From NCBI GenBank assembly GCA_015680685.1, contig MNCI01035250.1, positions 161,380 to 225,379 of the forward strand: a stretch of 64,000 nt of DNA, read 5' to 3'. This document shows, in pieces, positions 42,880-55,121 of the stretch. The stretch comes from Gnetum montanum. Its lineage: Eukaryota; Streptophyta; Gnetopsida; Gnetales; Gnetaceae. Below the pieces are notes generated by a model, which was given only the letters and a program-made list of their open reading frames with translations, searched no databases and was not told the origin of the DNA. Each line of letters begins with the position of its first letter. Within the stretch, counting starts at the first letter, position 1. A program made the translations under genes and the position numbers.

Positions 42880-45017
42880 ACAAAGGAATGAGTAAACATT
42901 TAATCCTACAATTGCTTCCTAATCTTTGCAAGATTAGGGAACTTATATGATTTTTGTTGTACGATATTATATTCTCCATTTCCTTTGCTCACTATGTTGA
43001 ATGGGAGTTACTCCCATGTTTGACTGGTGGTCCTAGAATTGATGGTATTGGCTTAACCAATCTTGTTATGATTTTCTAATTTGTCCTTGATCACAGGAAT
43101 TTCCTCTTAAAACTCTAATTATGATCCTTGCTCTATGTCAACATTATTGATAGACAAAGAAATCATGTTGTTCCTATGAATGATGATTTCACACACACAC
43201 ACACACACCCCCACCCCATAAGGTTGAAGGATCTCTTGATGGATTGGAGAAGAGACTAGTCGTAATTTGGCCAACTTAGGCCTTCCTAAAATTAGATTAA
43301 AGCCTAGTGTCTCTTCTACCAGCAAAAAATTGGTAGTTATAAGGAATTTTTTTCTTGCCACAAAATTGAACATTATCAATCCCCTAACTACTACATAGGA
43401 TCCATTAAGTGATTTAAGCATGGAGGTAAAGGTAGTCTAAATGTGCTTGACCAAACCCAAATGCTTAACAAAATGTCAAGATAGTTTACACCTTTTCTTT
43501 CTAGGAGGGTGACACTATTACTCTCTGAATCAATTCTTCATTAGTGGGGATATCCTCACTCATCAAAATAAAAGTTAGCATCTTGACCAACACTTAACAA
43601 TCAGCAAGGGAGGTCATGACCAAGTCATACAAACTTAATGATGTATTTTTCTATTTTAATAAGAGATTAACTTGCTCCATGGTGGTGTGGAAGCCTTTAT
43701 CATTTCTTGATTGTTTCTTAGTCTTGATAGCCTTGACTTCTTTCATTCTACCTAGGATCTTAACCTCGTGTTTCAATGGTTTTTTTTTGAGCCCCTTCTC
43801 CTTTTATTGCCTATCCTCCCTAGGCTAACTAGTAGATGTAGTTTGTGCATTAGAATCAATGGGCATGGCAAAGATTAGGGTAGGCTTCAGTGGACCTACA
43901 TCCTTTCATACCTTTGGCTAGTTAGTGTTTTTTGCCTTGGGCTTAGTTGTTGGTTTCTTTTGTTGCTTCAAGGGCCACTCCTTGTTATTTGGTTGTGATG
44001 AAGTTGAGGTGTTGGCCACTACATGGGAACACCAATTGGTTGGAATTATAGGTTTGTTAGCAAGGGATGAATGTACTCTAATGATGAAAGGTTCCTTAGG
44101 AGCCAATGATGGTGTTACCCTTATAACAAATGGACTTCTAGGACTAGAAGTTTGTTTGTGATGAGGAGGTACCTAAACTTCCAATGGTTCCTTAAGGAGC
44201 TTAGGATTATTGCATACATCAAATGTAGCTATTGTAAATTGGTCTTTGTTTATATTCAAAGGATCTTTGTACACCTAAATATTTTGGTTATGGGGCCTAA
44301 CCAGGTTAGACATGTCTAGGAGTAACTTTTCACTATCTATGATCTTTTGCAAGTCATCTTTTAGCACTAAGAAAAAGTTAGTATCATGACTACGGAGTTC
44401 ATATAGTGATAGAATTGATCCAACTTATTAAAGTATTTAGGCAAGGCTAAGTCATCCTTCATTATTATAGAAGGACCTTTGGCTATTTCAGATAAGTGAT
44501 CATGCCTCTTACAAGCATTCCTGAACAGTTACTTATACTAGATGCAATCATTCTTGAGTAGCTGATCAAGAAGATTGGATGGTTTTATTAGAAAAATGGT
44601 ATATTTGGATCTATCTTTTCACTCAAATTTAGTCTTAGGTGGATTAGACATCTTGGCACTTGATGTTAACAACTAGGAGGCCATGGTGGGAGTTTTGGTT
44701 TATGTGGTCTTCTAGGTTTCTATGGTTTTAGGCTCCCTAGCTACTATTGCTATAGCTACATGTGACCGCTTGTCCTTATCCCTAACCTATTTGGTATGTT
44801 GATTCTTGTAGGTTATATATGCACGGTCATTACTAGCTTTAGCTATGTCTCCTATGTTGTTTACTTAGCAACTGGGGATCCATATAATATAATTTAGACT
44901 TAATAAAATCATTAACCACCTGCTTGAAAATGGCCAAAATGTACATTTCAAAGATGGATTCAGGTATCTCATTAAGTGTAGCATTCCATCTTTGTATAAA
45001 ATTTGTAATAGGTTAAA
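42880..45017 (-). pseudogene. Outer element protease and gag C-terminal part
   Basis: The minus strand reads LKSLNGSYVVVRGLIMFNFV, FLLVEETLGFNLILGRPKLA and NVDIEQGS (43119-43421), the protease C-terminal block parallel to 36330-36560. The region that should hold the DDG active site is eroded near 43440-43520. Further on come SLYDLVMTSL and ILGRMKEVKAIK, then a lysine-rich linker with KKPTTKPKAKNTN and VVANTSTSSQ (43918-44106), and capsid end peptides around 44865-45017. A CA-repeat (43190-43206) sits in the protease C-terminus. The gag is cut at 45017 by an LTR and resumes at 46943. Confidence 0.75.
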
Positions 45018-45022
45018 GGGGA
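45018..45022. repeat. Candidate target-site duplication, left (gggga)
   Basis: Matches ggtga at 46938-46942 in 4 of 5 bases. The gag sequence joins across it when compared with the uninterrupted inner gag near 38285. Confidence 0.5.
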
Positions 45023-45114
45023 TGAAACACCACCACATTCTAGCTCCTAAGTCTTGACTACAAATTTTTCTAAGTATCAAAACTTGGTAGATTTCTTCTT
45101 AGTGTTGAGATTAC

Positions 45115-45790
45115 ACTCCCCACTACTGGGACTATGCTCTAGAGCGTAGTTAGCATAGTCTGCACAAACAGCCTAGATTTACAAATTTTTCCAAGTGTCA
45201 ACAGTGGTTGCAAAATTTTCTAAGTGTTGGACTACACTCTCCCTATCAAGACTATGCTCTAGAGCTTAGTTAGCATAGTCTGCATAGAAATGACCAGTTT
45301 TGCAAGTCCTCCTAAGTGTCAAGCTAGAAGCTATCAAGCTAGCTTGGGATGGAAGAAATAGTTTGACAAAATTTCTAACTTTTGGCACTATGCTTCAAAC
45401 CATAGTCAACGTAGTCTACATGAAGACATTAGCTTTTGCCAGATTTTTCTAAGTGTTTAGGCTATGCTTTTCCTACTAGGACTATGCTCCAAAGTGTAGT
45501 CAACATAGTCTACATTGGACCTCATTTTTGGAAAAAATTTTCTAACTCCTAGGACTATGCTTTAGAGCATAGTCAATGTAGTCATGTAGAACTACCTTCA
45601 AAAGCCTCCAAAACTTAGCATCGACTAGCATCTCAGCTCCAACATTCCTTTGACAAGCAAGATCAGCAATTTGCATTCCATTTGAACCCCTCATTTGCCC
45701 CTAAATTGTACCTATGCTCAACACCACTTGAGAGAGTGAACAACATAGTCCCAAAGCGTAGTCTTCAAAACTACATTGTTTTGCATTGCT
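45115..45790. repeat. Palindromic ACTATGC...GCATAGT repeats in the 1.9 kb LTR
   Basis: Units such as ACTATGCTCTAGAGCGTAGT followed by TAGCATAGTC lie at 45131, 45251, 45387, 45481, 45553 and, more weakly, 45745. The spacing is uneven (72-136 bp). The words resemble the core of the 26956-28900 array but with a CTCTAGAG centre in place of CTGGCCAG. Confidence 0.7.
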
Positions 45791-45990
45791 TTTAGGTACA
45801 TTGTAGTCTATTTGGTGCTCACACATGCAATCTTAGCAATGTAGTCACAGTTTGGCAGTCTCACAAGGTCCATTAGAGCATACTAACAGAACACCATTTG
45901 CTTCAGTAGGATCATAGTTGGGGCTAGCATAGTTCTAACTACCCCTCTGCCATGTGGCACCTGATCTGTGACTCATTCTAACCCTAGCCC

Positions 45991-45999
45991 TATAAATAC
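45991..45999 (+). promoter_or_regulatory. TATA box of the 1.9 kb LTR
   Basis: CTATAAATACC lies after a CCAT/GTGGCACC-rich stretch and about 300 bp before the CT run. It is the likely start of U3-driven transcription on the plus strand. Confidence 0.5.
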
Positions 46000-46299
46000 C
46001 CTAGTGCTTCACATTTTAGGGGTTAGCATTTGAAGCAATCAATTGGCATTCTAGCATTTGGCAAACTCATAGCACACTTGGCATTTTGGATAGACACCGT
46101 TGCACACTATCAAGCACATTGCCAACCACTGTAGCACACCGGACACCGTGACAACCAAACCTACAAGCCCAGATTTCATGGTGAATGTTAGCTTTGGCAA
46201 CTCAAACACCCTAAGACTGTGACTACTTTGCCTATCTATACACTGCATACCTCCTCACCTTTTCTTTACAATTGACTATGCTCCCCATATTTGGGGTGA

Positions 46300-46601
<302 letters not shown>

Positions 46602-46942
46602 ATGTCCTACATATTTTTAGCATTTTCTTTTGCATTCTAGCATTCTATTCATATTTTTCATTATTTTTGCATATTTCTGTGTGTTTTCACCCTCATTTTG
46701 CATCATAAACCTCAACTACACTCTCCCCCATAAGCATCGTAAACATTGTAAACATCATGCAAACTCTTAGCATTCATTTTGTTGTAACAACCATAAGTTC
46801 CAATTTGATCAACAAGACTATTCTAGGCAACCCACCTCCATTTTCTAATAGGTCCTCACGTAGACATGGGGTCAAGGTTGTACAACCGTAAACCTCTTAG
46901 TATTCCATTCTAGCCTCTGACATTTTTGGTCATTATAGGTGA

Positions 46943-48230
46943 CCCTATCTTACTTTCATCAACTAGTCTAACATTGTTTTAAATTTTAAGTTGTACTTAA
47001 AGTAGTTAACAAATTGACTTATTAAGTTATTTAGAAAGGAGATAGATCCTCTAGGTAGCACTCGGTACCAATCAAGGGCCTTTCCAGTCAAAGACATTGG
47101 GAAGACACACAACATAATGTGTGGCTAGGCTTATAGTAATAGGCATTCCAAATGGAAGATGATGAGGTACATGTTAAGATCACTTTCGCCATTATCCTTG
47201 GTGAAGTGAGGGATCAGTATCCTAGAGGGAAGCATTATTTGCAAAACATTGGGATTAATTGGGCCATCTTGGTAAAAGTCCATGAAGCCTTTATTTTCTT
47301 TAGTTTGTTAATGAGGCTTTGGATCAATTGGAAGGCTTGATCTATGCTCTAAGATACTCTCGTAGATTGCGTAGGATGCAAGGTCAACTACATGGGTGGT
47401 AGGATGGCTTGAGACTAAGACATAGGTTACAACATCAGGTGATAAGGCCTAGTTTCCATTACGACAAGAGAGTTAAAGAGGGAGAATGATATTATGCAAG
47501 GATTTGTGAGGTAAAGGAAGCAATAGCTATGTTAGAAGTTGGTTCGACTTGAGGTCCCAAAGAGGGGCCTACTATAGTGGCGAATGGAAGAGGCATGGAA
47601 GCTACATTATGGGACAGTCACGTGACATACAATTGGGTGGCATATGAAAGAGGTGTGAATATAGAAAAGACTTGGGAGACTAGGTGTGAAGTCTACTTGA
47701 AGGAGGAGATAGGTGTTATTTACATGTTATATAAGGGGTTAATCGTAAAGTTAGTCATGGATGTTTGTAGGTTTTCTTCTTCCTCAGCCTCTTCCTCGTA
47801 GTATTCCCTGAACTCCTCTTGATCATCTCATTCACATTCTAGGCTAGACCCTTCAATCACTACCACTTCCTCATCGTCATCTACTAGATGAGCCAACATG
47901 TGGATCAAAGCTTCAAAAAGCTCTATCTTATCATATGGGAAGGGGATATATTCCTTTCCACTCTTATGAATGATCTCAAACTCATACTTGGAGTCTAGTT
48001 CTTTGCGTCAAATGTGAAGGCTAGCCTAAATCTTTACATAAATTAAGTTATAATAATCCTAATTGACTATGGCATGTACCAAATTATGCCCTATGCATCT
48101 AAGGGATTTTATGTGTTCCATCATAACAAGGTCTTTAGGATCATAAATATGGATGAATTGTTGGTTAGCACTCATATCAATAATATTGTGCAAAAGGAGA
48201 GTGGAGGTAAAAGACATAAAATATAATGGA
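46943..48230 (-). pseudogene. Outer element gag, N-terminal part
   Basis: The minus strand starts near 48230 (MSFTSTLLLHNIID), parallel to MSFSQ at 39622, and continues with LVMMEHIKSLRCIGHNLVHA. It then has an acidic/serine stretch, and the capsid region around 46990-47150, where plus-strand 'gatcctctaggtagcactcggtaccaatc' corresponds to the LDWYR.LPRGSI block of the inner gag. It is decayed, with many stops. Plus-strand open stretches at 47152-47340 and 47577-47801 are complements of it. Confidence 0.7.
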
Positions 48231-48244
48231 CCAGTTAAGTGGAC

Positions 48245-48249
48245 AAGGT
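48245..48249. repeat. Target-site duplication of the copia element, left (aaggt)
   Basis: Matches aagat at 54359-54363 in 4 of 5 bases. Confidence 0.75.
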
Positions 48250-49498
48250 TGTGGACCTTTTGGTGTATTCTGGTGTGCTTAAAATGTTAAGTAAAATGGA
48301 GACAAAAGTTTTTTGTATGGTTGTATGATTATTGTGTTTGTAGGACTACAAACATAAGAAACCAATATGAGCTAAAGAGGATAAGGAATGACCTATCCTA
48401 GAGCTCAAAGAAGGAGGTTGCCCACATGTCTTCAAACAAACATCCAAAGAACATGAGGACCTAATATTGTACAAGGGAAGTGGACATCATTAAAGCATAT
48501 GGAAGATCAAGGTTGCAAACAAGGGACGATGCATTCATCATGCAAGAGATAGTGTAGAAAGACATCTCTAGGAAGTAGCAAGCATCTTGATAGATTTGGA
48601 GTGAACTCAAAGAAACTTTAGAAAGACATCTTCAAAAATAACAAGATCTCTCTTCCTAGCCAAAGACATCTTTCATGAGGCAAAGATGTCTTTACAGAAT
48701 ACAAACCAAATATAGAAAGGAATCTTCCATTGAGCAAAGACATCTTCTAGGATGGAGACTTTAGAAACACATATTTTATGAAATAAATACATCTTCCTAG
48801 ATTTGAAGGTAAATTCAGAGAGACATCTCAGGTGCAGGAAATACATCTACCATGATCATTAGTGACTGTTAGCTAGTCATTGCATGAGTTTCAAGAAGGA
48901 CTTAGCAACATGAAAACTATAAGAAGACTTGATGTGCCTTGGGGAAAATGCAAGCTTTATTGTATTCATTATACAATCATTTGTAATCATTGAATTCTCT
49001 ATTACTCTTCATTTCCTTATCATTTTGGCTTTGTAAAGTGTGTTGTACCTAATTATACAAGGATCAGCAAATTAAGTTGTAATCTTTCCTTGTAATTCTT
49101 GCTCTTGTTATCCTGAGGGGTTGAGTTCCTTGAGCTTGTTGGGATATTATGAGATTGAGCTATTGGTGCTGTAGTACAACACTTCAGTGCATAGCTCAAG
49201 ATTGTAAAGGTTGTGGAAGCCTTGAATCCACATTTCTAGGCCTAACGGGACCTTGTGGGGTTAAGTGATTAGTGCTATGATACAACACTCCTGAGTAGGG
49301 TTTGATGACTATACAAGGTGTAGATCCTTCAATGACATTTTGAGAGCAACAAAGTCCGACGATGTGCTTGTGATCTACCCTTTCAGTGTAAAGTACCCAA
49401 GTTGGGAAACCACGTAAATCCATGTGTGTGCTTTGTTTTATAAAGGTTCAATTTGGGGAACTTATTCTTCTCCCCTCTTCTAAGTTCTACAATCCACA
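48250..49498 (+). mobile_element. 5' LTR of the copia element
   Basis: TGTGGACC...TCCACA with a 6 bp inverted end. It contains six exact AGACATCT/AGATGTCT words at 48560, 48624, 48664, 48684, 48738 and 48821. It has the same length as the 3' LTR, with many transitions between them. Confidence 0.9.
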
Positions 49499-49500
49499 AG

Positions 49501-49516
49501 TGATATCTCAGCCTAG
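49501..49516 (+). other. Primer-binding site of the copia element
   Basis: TGATATCTCAGCCTAG, two bases after the LTR, resembles TGGTATCAGAGCC (initiator Met tRNA type). Confidence 0.65.
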
Positions 49517-49552
49517 TATTCTTTGTTTCATCATAAATTTCAAGAGTGAATA

Positions 49553-50810
49553 ATGGAGGGGACTTCTTACACAAAGCCACCTATGTTCGATAGATTCGAC
49601 TTCACCTATTGGAAAGCTAGAATGCAAGGGTTCTTCGAATCCATGAATTTTGAAGTCTAGGAGTCAATCTTGGAAGGTTATACTCCACCCATCGATGGCA
49701 CAACCAACATCATCAAGCCTCACAACAAATGATCCCAAGAGAAAAAGGATAAGTTCATGTTTGATTCAAAAGTAAAAATTTGTTTATATTGTGCATTGAA
49801 TAAATCTGAATTCAATAAGGTAGCAGGATGCAAAATAGCCAAAGAAATTTCACAAACTTTAGAAGCTACTTATGAAGGAACCTCTATTGTTAAGCAATCA
49901 AAATTGTTAGTTCTACAAATTGAATATGATAAACTCAAAATGTGAGAAGGTGAGAAAATCAAAGATTATTTTTCTAGAGCTAATAATCCTATTGTAGCTA
50001 TTAGAGGAATAGGGAAAGACTTGCCCAAAAGTGATGTCATCATCAAAAAGATCAAAACTCTACAACTGAAGTTCAGGCCTAAGATTATAGCCATGGAGGA
50101 AATTAGAGATTTCTGAACTCTGAGATTTGAGAAACTTTAAAGTCCTCTCATCTCATATGAAATGAATCTCATAAGTGAATAAGCAATTCAAGAAAAACAT
50201 ATTACTCTAAAGACTACCTCTAAGTAGAAGGAGGTAAATGAGCATGATTAGGGAAATGAAAATGAGATTGCTCTCCTCTCAAGGAGACTACAACAATTAC
50301 TTAAAAGAAGAAACAAAGGGACATCTCAACAACAACAAAGGCCAAATTTCTTCAAAGGTAGAGAAAGAGATAGAAATTTTTTAAATTCTTCTAAGCTAGA
50401 TTTCTCTTCCATATAGTGTTGGGTTTGTGGAGGAAGAGGCCATATGGCCTTCAAATATGCTAGTGATCCAAATGATAACAAATTTCAACCAAAGAATGAT
50501 ACAATGATGAGGAACCGAAAAAGACCAACTTTTATACAAGTTGGAATGATGGTGAGCAAAGTGAAGAAGAAGCGTAAAATTATCCTAAAGATTCTCATCT
50601 CATCTACATGGCACTTACTGATGAATCTTCCTCACATATAGCTAAACAACATGATAAGTGTGACAAGAGGTATAGTGAATTTAAAGAAGAAATTTTTCGT
50701 TTACATCATTTGATTAGGAAGGCAAAGAAACTAGTGCTTTCAAAGTTAAATGTCATTCATGCTGAAATGAAACAAGAGATCTCAGACATAAAAGCTAAGA
50801 TTTAACCACT
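49553..50810 (+). pseudogene. Copia gag (UBN2/DUF4219-like) with zinc knuckle
   Basis: Starts MEGTSYTKPPMFDRFDFTYW then KARMQGFFESMNFEV, the usual opening of plant copia gag. KVKICLYCALNKSEFNKV and AKEISQTLEATYEGTSIVKQ follow, with KDYFSRANNPIVAIRGIGK and IKTLQLKFRPKIIAMEEIRD. The zinc knuckle reads CWVCGGRGHMAFKY (about 50413-50458), with the last Cys changed to Tyr. A Lys-rich tail with ESSSHIAKQHDKCDKRYSEF runs to 50805. In-frame stops occur at several places (for example after NFEV). Gag forms the particle; no pol follows. Confidence 0.85.
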
Positions 50811-53095
50811 AACCTCTTGTAACAAGGATTGTAGCAATATTCAAGATGAGGAGATTCTCGAAAATTAGGCAAAGAATTTAGAGGATGCAACACATGAAAA
50901 TTCAAGCTTAAGCCCAAGCATAGTAAGGTTTGATAATAATGATCTTAAGGATAATACTACTTTTATATGTAAAAATTGTGGCTTTATACAAACTCTTAAC
51001 CATGATGATTAAAATAAGATTAATGTTTGGTCTTGTCAAAAGGGCTTTGGTAAGGAAATTGTGCAAGTACCAATAAGTGAGAATTAAGGGATCTCAAGTT
51101 TTGAAAATAATGCAAAAATTGATTCAAAGTTCTATCACAAGGAAAATGAACAAATAGAGATATAACATACATGATCTAATGAAAGAGAACCAAAGGATGA
51201 GAAGGTACTTCATGATAGGGGACCTCATCTCATACCCCATTAATCTTCTCAATTTATCGACAAGCAAGATAAGTCAAGGTAAGTCTCTATCTCTTTGCTT
51301 GTTAGTTAATAAGGATAGTATATGAGAAGTCTTAAATTATCTATGTCCATATCATGTATGGTGGAATAAGTGTCTAGAGCATTTCTTATAAATTGGTTTT
51401 GTGTACACTTAGAATGATTTTTTCCATTTATAAGATGCTACAAGCCTCTATTAATATTGCTAGTTGAAGATCTATATCTCCACAAATTAAGCTTAATGTT
51501 GATCTACTGTTATAGTGCATTTGTGATTTTTACACATTAACCTTAAAAGCCCAAGATAAGTAGCACACATGTAAGGGGAGCCTACATCTCAATTATCTTG
51601 GGGGGCCATTAATGTAGGGGGAGTCCATGGAGACTTTAGCCAAAATGCACAATGAGCAAGAAAACAACTTCAAGAGGTATTTATTGGGATGGCAAAGTCT
51701 TGAATGGTTGACTTTAAAGGTACTTAACGGTATATGAATACTTAGTCCCTTATCAACATCTATTGTTTGTAAATTATTGTGGTTGTTTTATTGACTTGTA
51801 AAACATGCATGACTTTCATAGTCTTTTCATAAATTGTTTTGGTTGAATCTAGAATTACATGAGATCTATTAGATTAGTTATCTTTAGCATCAATCTTTGT
51901 TGGTCCTCATGGATTTCCAACTAACAAACCACCTATCTGATGTTCAATTATAAGCTTAAGCATGAAGTATCTATTTCTATACAGCAAGTAGTTGATATTA
52001 TGAGCAAGGCCATGATCATTTTTAGGCATATGTGCTTTTGTTTGAGTTATCCATTGAATAATTTGCTTTAAGATGCAAATTTTGGGAATTTTTCATGGTT
52101 GGTTTCAAGTTGTAGATTGCTATATGCTCATTTACCAAGATGAAGATCCATATTAATTACTTATTTTGAAGACAGATTACTTGCTCCTCAATGTTCATGC
52201 TTCACTTCAAGCTTAAATATTGGTTTAAAATCTTGGATCAGTTCTTGATATATGTGTGGCAACACTTGTAATATTCTTTCTTTCCTATTTGTGATACTTG
52301 ATGAAACACCTATTTCTATATGCTCTATCTTTGACATTTTGTATTAACAAATTATTTTGACATGATCATATTTACATTATGAGAGAAGTATATGAATCTA
52401 TATTTAGCAACATGTTTTATTTGTGATTAATGATTTTGGATGTTACATTGCCTTGAACAAACATCGAAGTATGCATGTCTCACTCATAGCTTTGACCTAT
52501 AAATTGATGGTTCTTCTTGAATTAATTATAGTTCCCTGTTTTGACATCAAAAGAGCAATTCTCAATTTGCAAAATCACACCTTAAGGAGATGATGCAATA
52601 CATTCCTCACTATTTTAAGCAATAACATGATTACTCTATGGGAAAGTATTCATCTGAAATCAATGATTTTCCATTGTGAAGTTGTAAGGCTATATTTACC
52701 TCATCATCAAGATATGCTCATTTGCTTATGTTGCATAAAAATGAAGATTCTCTGAATTCCAAGCACCTTGCACTACTAATGACTTATTGTTTTAGAGATA
52801 GGTTGCTTAAGCCTTTACTTCAACTTCAAGATTGAATTTCGCTTGGAAGGTTTGTTCTCCTCTTGCAAAATTTGGGGCACCTATTCATAGACTTGATAAA
52901 TACATACTTCCTATATCTTTTAGGATTATGGGTGCTACTTGGCTTTCCATATTATGTGGATATTATTGTTCTTTTCTATCTTTTCTACCTACATTTGCAC
53001 ACCTTATCCTTTTTGTTGCTATTTAAAAAGGGGGAGAGTAGTATGGTTATATTGGTATGATCACAAACCCATTTTCTTAACTTTTGAACATAACC
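50811..53095 (+). other. Copia element interior without recognisable pol
   Basis: No integrase or RT motif was seen on either strand. From 50811 to 51240 a coding-like K/E/N-rich tract with CKNCGFIQTLNHDD continues. A G-run (tcttggggggccattaatgtagggggagtc, about 51595) could be an inner polypurine-like relic. 51300-53095 is AT-rich; open stretches near 52832-53154 look like chance. Confidence 0.5.
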
Positions 53096-53109
53096 AAAAA
53101 GGGGGAGAT
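53096..53109 (+). other. Polypurine tract of the copia element
   Basis: AAAAAGGGGGAGAT directly abuts the 3' LTR start TGTGGACC. A near copy (aaaaagggggagagtag, about 53025) lies 70 bp upstream. Confidence 0.85.
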
Positions 53110-54358
53110 TGTGGACCTTTTGGTATGTTTTGGTATGCTCAAAATGTTAAGTAAAATGAAGACAAAACTTGTTTGTATGGTTGTATGGTTATTGTGTTTG
53201 TAGGACTACGTACATGGAAAACCAAGATGAGCTAAAAAGGACAAGAAACGAACTATCCTAGAAATCAAAGGAGGCCACACAAATGTCTTCAAAAAAACAT
53301 TCAAAGAATGTGGATAAGAACTTGATATTGTACAAGCAAAGTGGACATCATTATATCATATGGAAGATCTAGGTTGTGGACAAGGAACGATGCATTCATC
53401 ATGCAAGAGAAAGTGAAGAAAGATGTCTTTGGGAAGCAATAGATGTCTTGGAAAATTTGGAGTGAACTGAGAGAAAATTTAGAAAGATGTCTTCAGAAAT
53501 AACAAGACATCTTTTCTCAGTCGAAGACATCTTTCATGAGGTAAAGATGTCTTTATAGAATACAAATCAAATACAAAAATATGTCTTTTAAGATGGAGAC
53601 TTCAGAAATATGTCTTTTAGGAAAAACAAGATATCTTCCTAGATTTGAAGGCAAATTCAAAGAGACATCTCAAGCATGAGAAAGATGTCTCCCATGACCA
53701 TTAGTGATTGTTAGCTTGCCATTGCACAAGTTTTAAGAGGGATTTAGCAACACAATAGCTATAAGAAGACTTCATGTGCCTTGGAAAAAGTGAAAGCTTT
53801 GTTGTATTCATTGTACAATCATTTGTAATCAATGAATTCTCTGTTTCTCTTTATTATGTTATCATTTTGGCTTTGTAAATTGTGTTGTACCTAATAGTAC
53901 AAGGATTAGCAAATTAAGTTGCAATATTTCCTTATAATCCTGACTCCTGTTGCCCTGAGGGGTTGAGTTCCTTAAGCTTGTCGAGATCCTACAGGATTGA
54001 GTTGTTGGTGCTACAGTACAACACTCCAATGTGAAACTTAAGATTGTAAAGGTTGTGGAAGCCTTGAAACCACATTTCCAAGCCTAGCAAGACCTTGTGA
54101 GGTTAAGTGATTGGTGTTGTGGTACAACACTCCAGAGCAAGGCTTGACAACTATACAGGGTGTCAATCCTTCAACCACATTTTGAGAGCAATAAAGGCTA
54201 GAGGTGTACTTGTGATCTACCCTTCAAGTGTGGAGCATCCAAGTTGGGAAACCATGTAAATTTGTGTGTGTGCTTTGTTTTATAAAGGTTCAATTTGGGA
54301 AACCTATTCATCCCCCCCCCCCCCCCCCCCTAGGCCCTTGTAAGTTCTACGATCCACA
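53110..54358 (+). mobile_element. 3' LTR of the copia element
   Basis: Partner of 48250-49498. Contains a run of 19 C (54312-54330) where the 5' LTR has 'ttctcccctcttc'. Ends GATCCACA, then the target duplication aagat (54359-54363). Confidence 0.9.
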
Positions 54359-54363
54359 AAGAT

Positions 54364-55090
54364 GTTGAGTGTTCCTTAGGGTTCTAGCATTCTACACGAT
54401 GGACATGATGGACTTTAGAAAAACCCAACACACTTTGAAAAAGCCGGTGAACAATAACACTAATTATGGGGCCACAAGATGGTTTTCTCAACCTACACGA
54501 TGGGTTTTTCAACCCACACGATGGGTTTTCGAGCCCACACGATGGACTTTCAACCTACATGATGGGCCTCCAGCCGACATCATGGACTTTTAGCCCACAC
54601 AATGGGCTTTCAAAACATCCCAAGGTGAATGTTAAAGTCACAAATGAAGGTGAACATAAGGCCACACAATGGATTTTTCATCCACATGATGGGTTTTCAA
54701 CCGACACAATGGACTTTCAGGAAAATCCAAGGCAAACATTAAAGCTATAAATGAAGGTGAACACAAGGCCATGAAATGGATTTTCTATCCACACAATGAG
54801 TTTTGAGCCCACATGATGGGTTTTTAGCCCACATGATGGGCTTTTAGGAAAATCCAACACAGATGTTAAAGTTGCAAAAGAAGGTGTACACAAGGTTACA
54901 TGATGCTTTTCCATCCACATGATGGGTTTTCAACCCATAAGATGGGCTTCTAGCCCACATGGTGGGTTTTCAACTCACAAGATGGGCTTTTGGGAAAATT
55001 TGAAATAGACTTTCAATGAATAAGGTGAGCTTGCAAGTCAAAGAACAACACAAGCAAAGGGAGTTCATAGTGAATTTTAGTGAAGAAGTT
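54364..55090 (-). repeat. Outer element leader with nested short tandem repeats
   Basis: A ~24 bp unit built on CCCACACGATGGGTTTTC recurs in clusters (54495-54610, 54660-54720, 54785-54850, 54905-54990). The clusters are separated by a word 'aaatgaaggtgaacacaaggcc' (54642, 54748 and, diverged, 54877), giving a higher-order unit of about 105-130 bp. The unit core is self-complementary (CCCA...TGGG). The plus-strand open frames 54369-54593 and 54466-54750 are translations of these repeats. Confidence 0.75.
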
Positions 55091-55097
55091 GGGTAGA

Positions 55098-55116
55098 GGC
55101 CCTCCTTCTAGCACCA
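55098..55116 (-). other. Primer-binding site of the outer element
   Basis: The minus strand reads TGGTGCTAGAAGGAGGGCC, five bases from the LTR edge at 55122. It is the best kept of the three family copies. Confidence 0.7.
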
Positions 55117-55121
55117 GAAAC

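Larger units (their letters stand above)
48250..54358 (+). mobile_element. Ty1/copia-type element, 6.1 kb, gag only
   Basis: Two LTRs of 1,249 bp each (48250-49498 and 53110-54358) share the ends TGTGGACC...ATCCACA and are flanked by aaggt/aagat. The interior (49499-53109) starts with an initiator-tRNA-like primer site, then a decayed gag, and ends with a polypurine tract. About 2.2 kb between gag and the polypurine tract shows no protease, integrase or RT motif, so the element relied on others. It is inserted in the leader of the outer Tat-like element. Confidence 0.85.

Noticed and set aside
54369-54750. Two overlapping frames with repeated Trp/His peptides
   Set aside because: They are translations of the 24 bp leader repeats.
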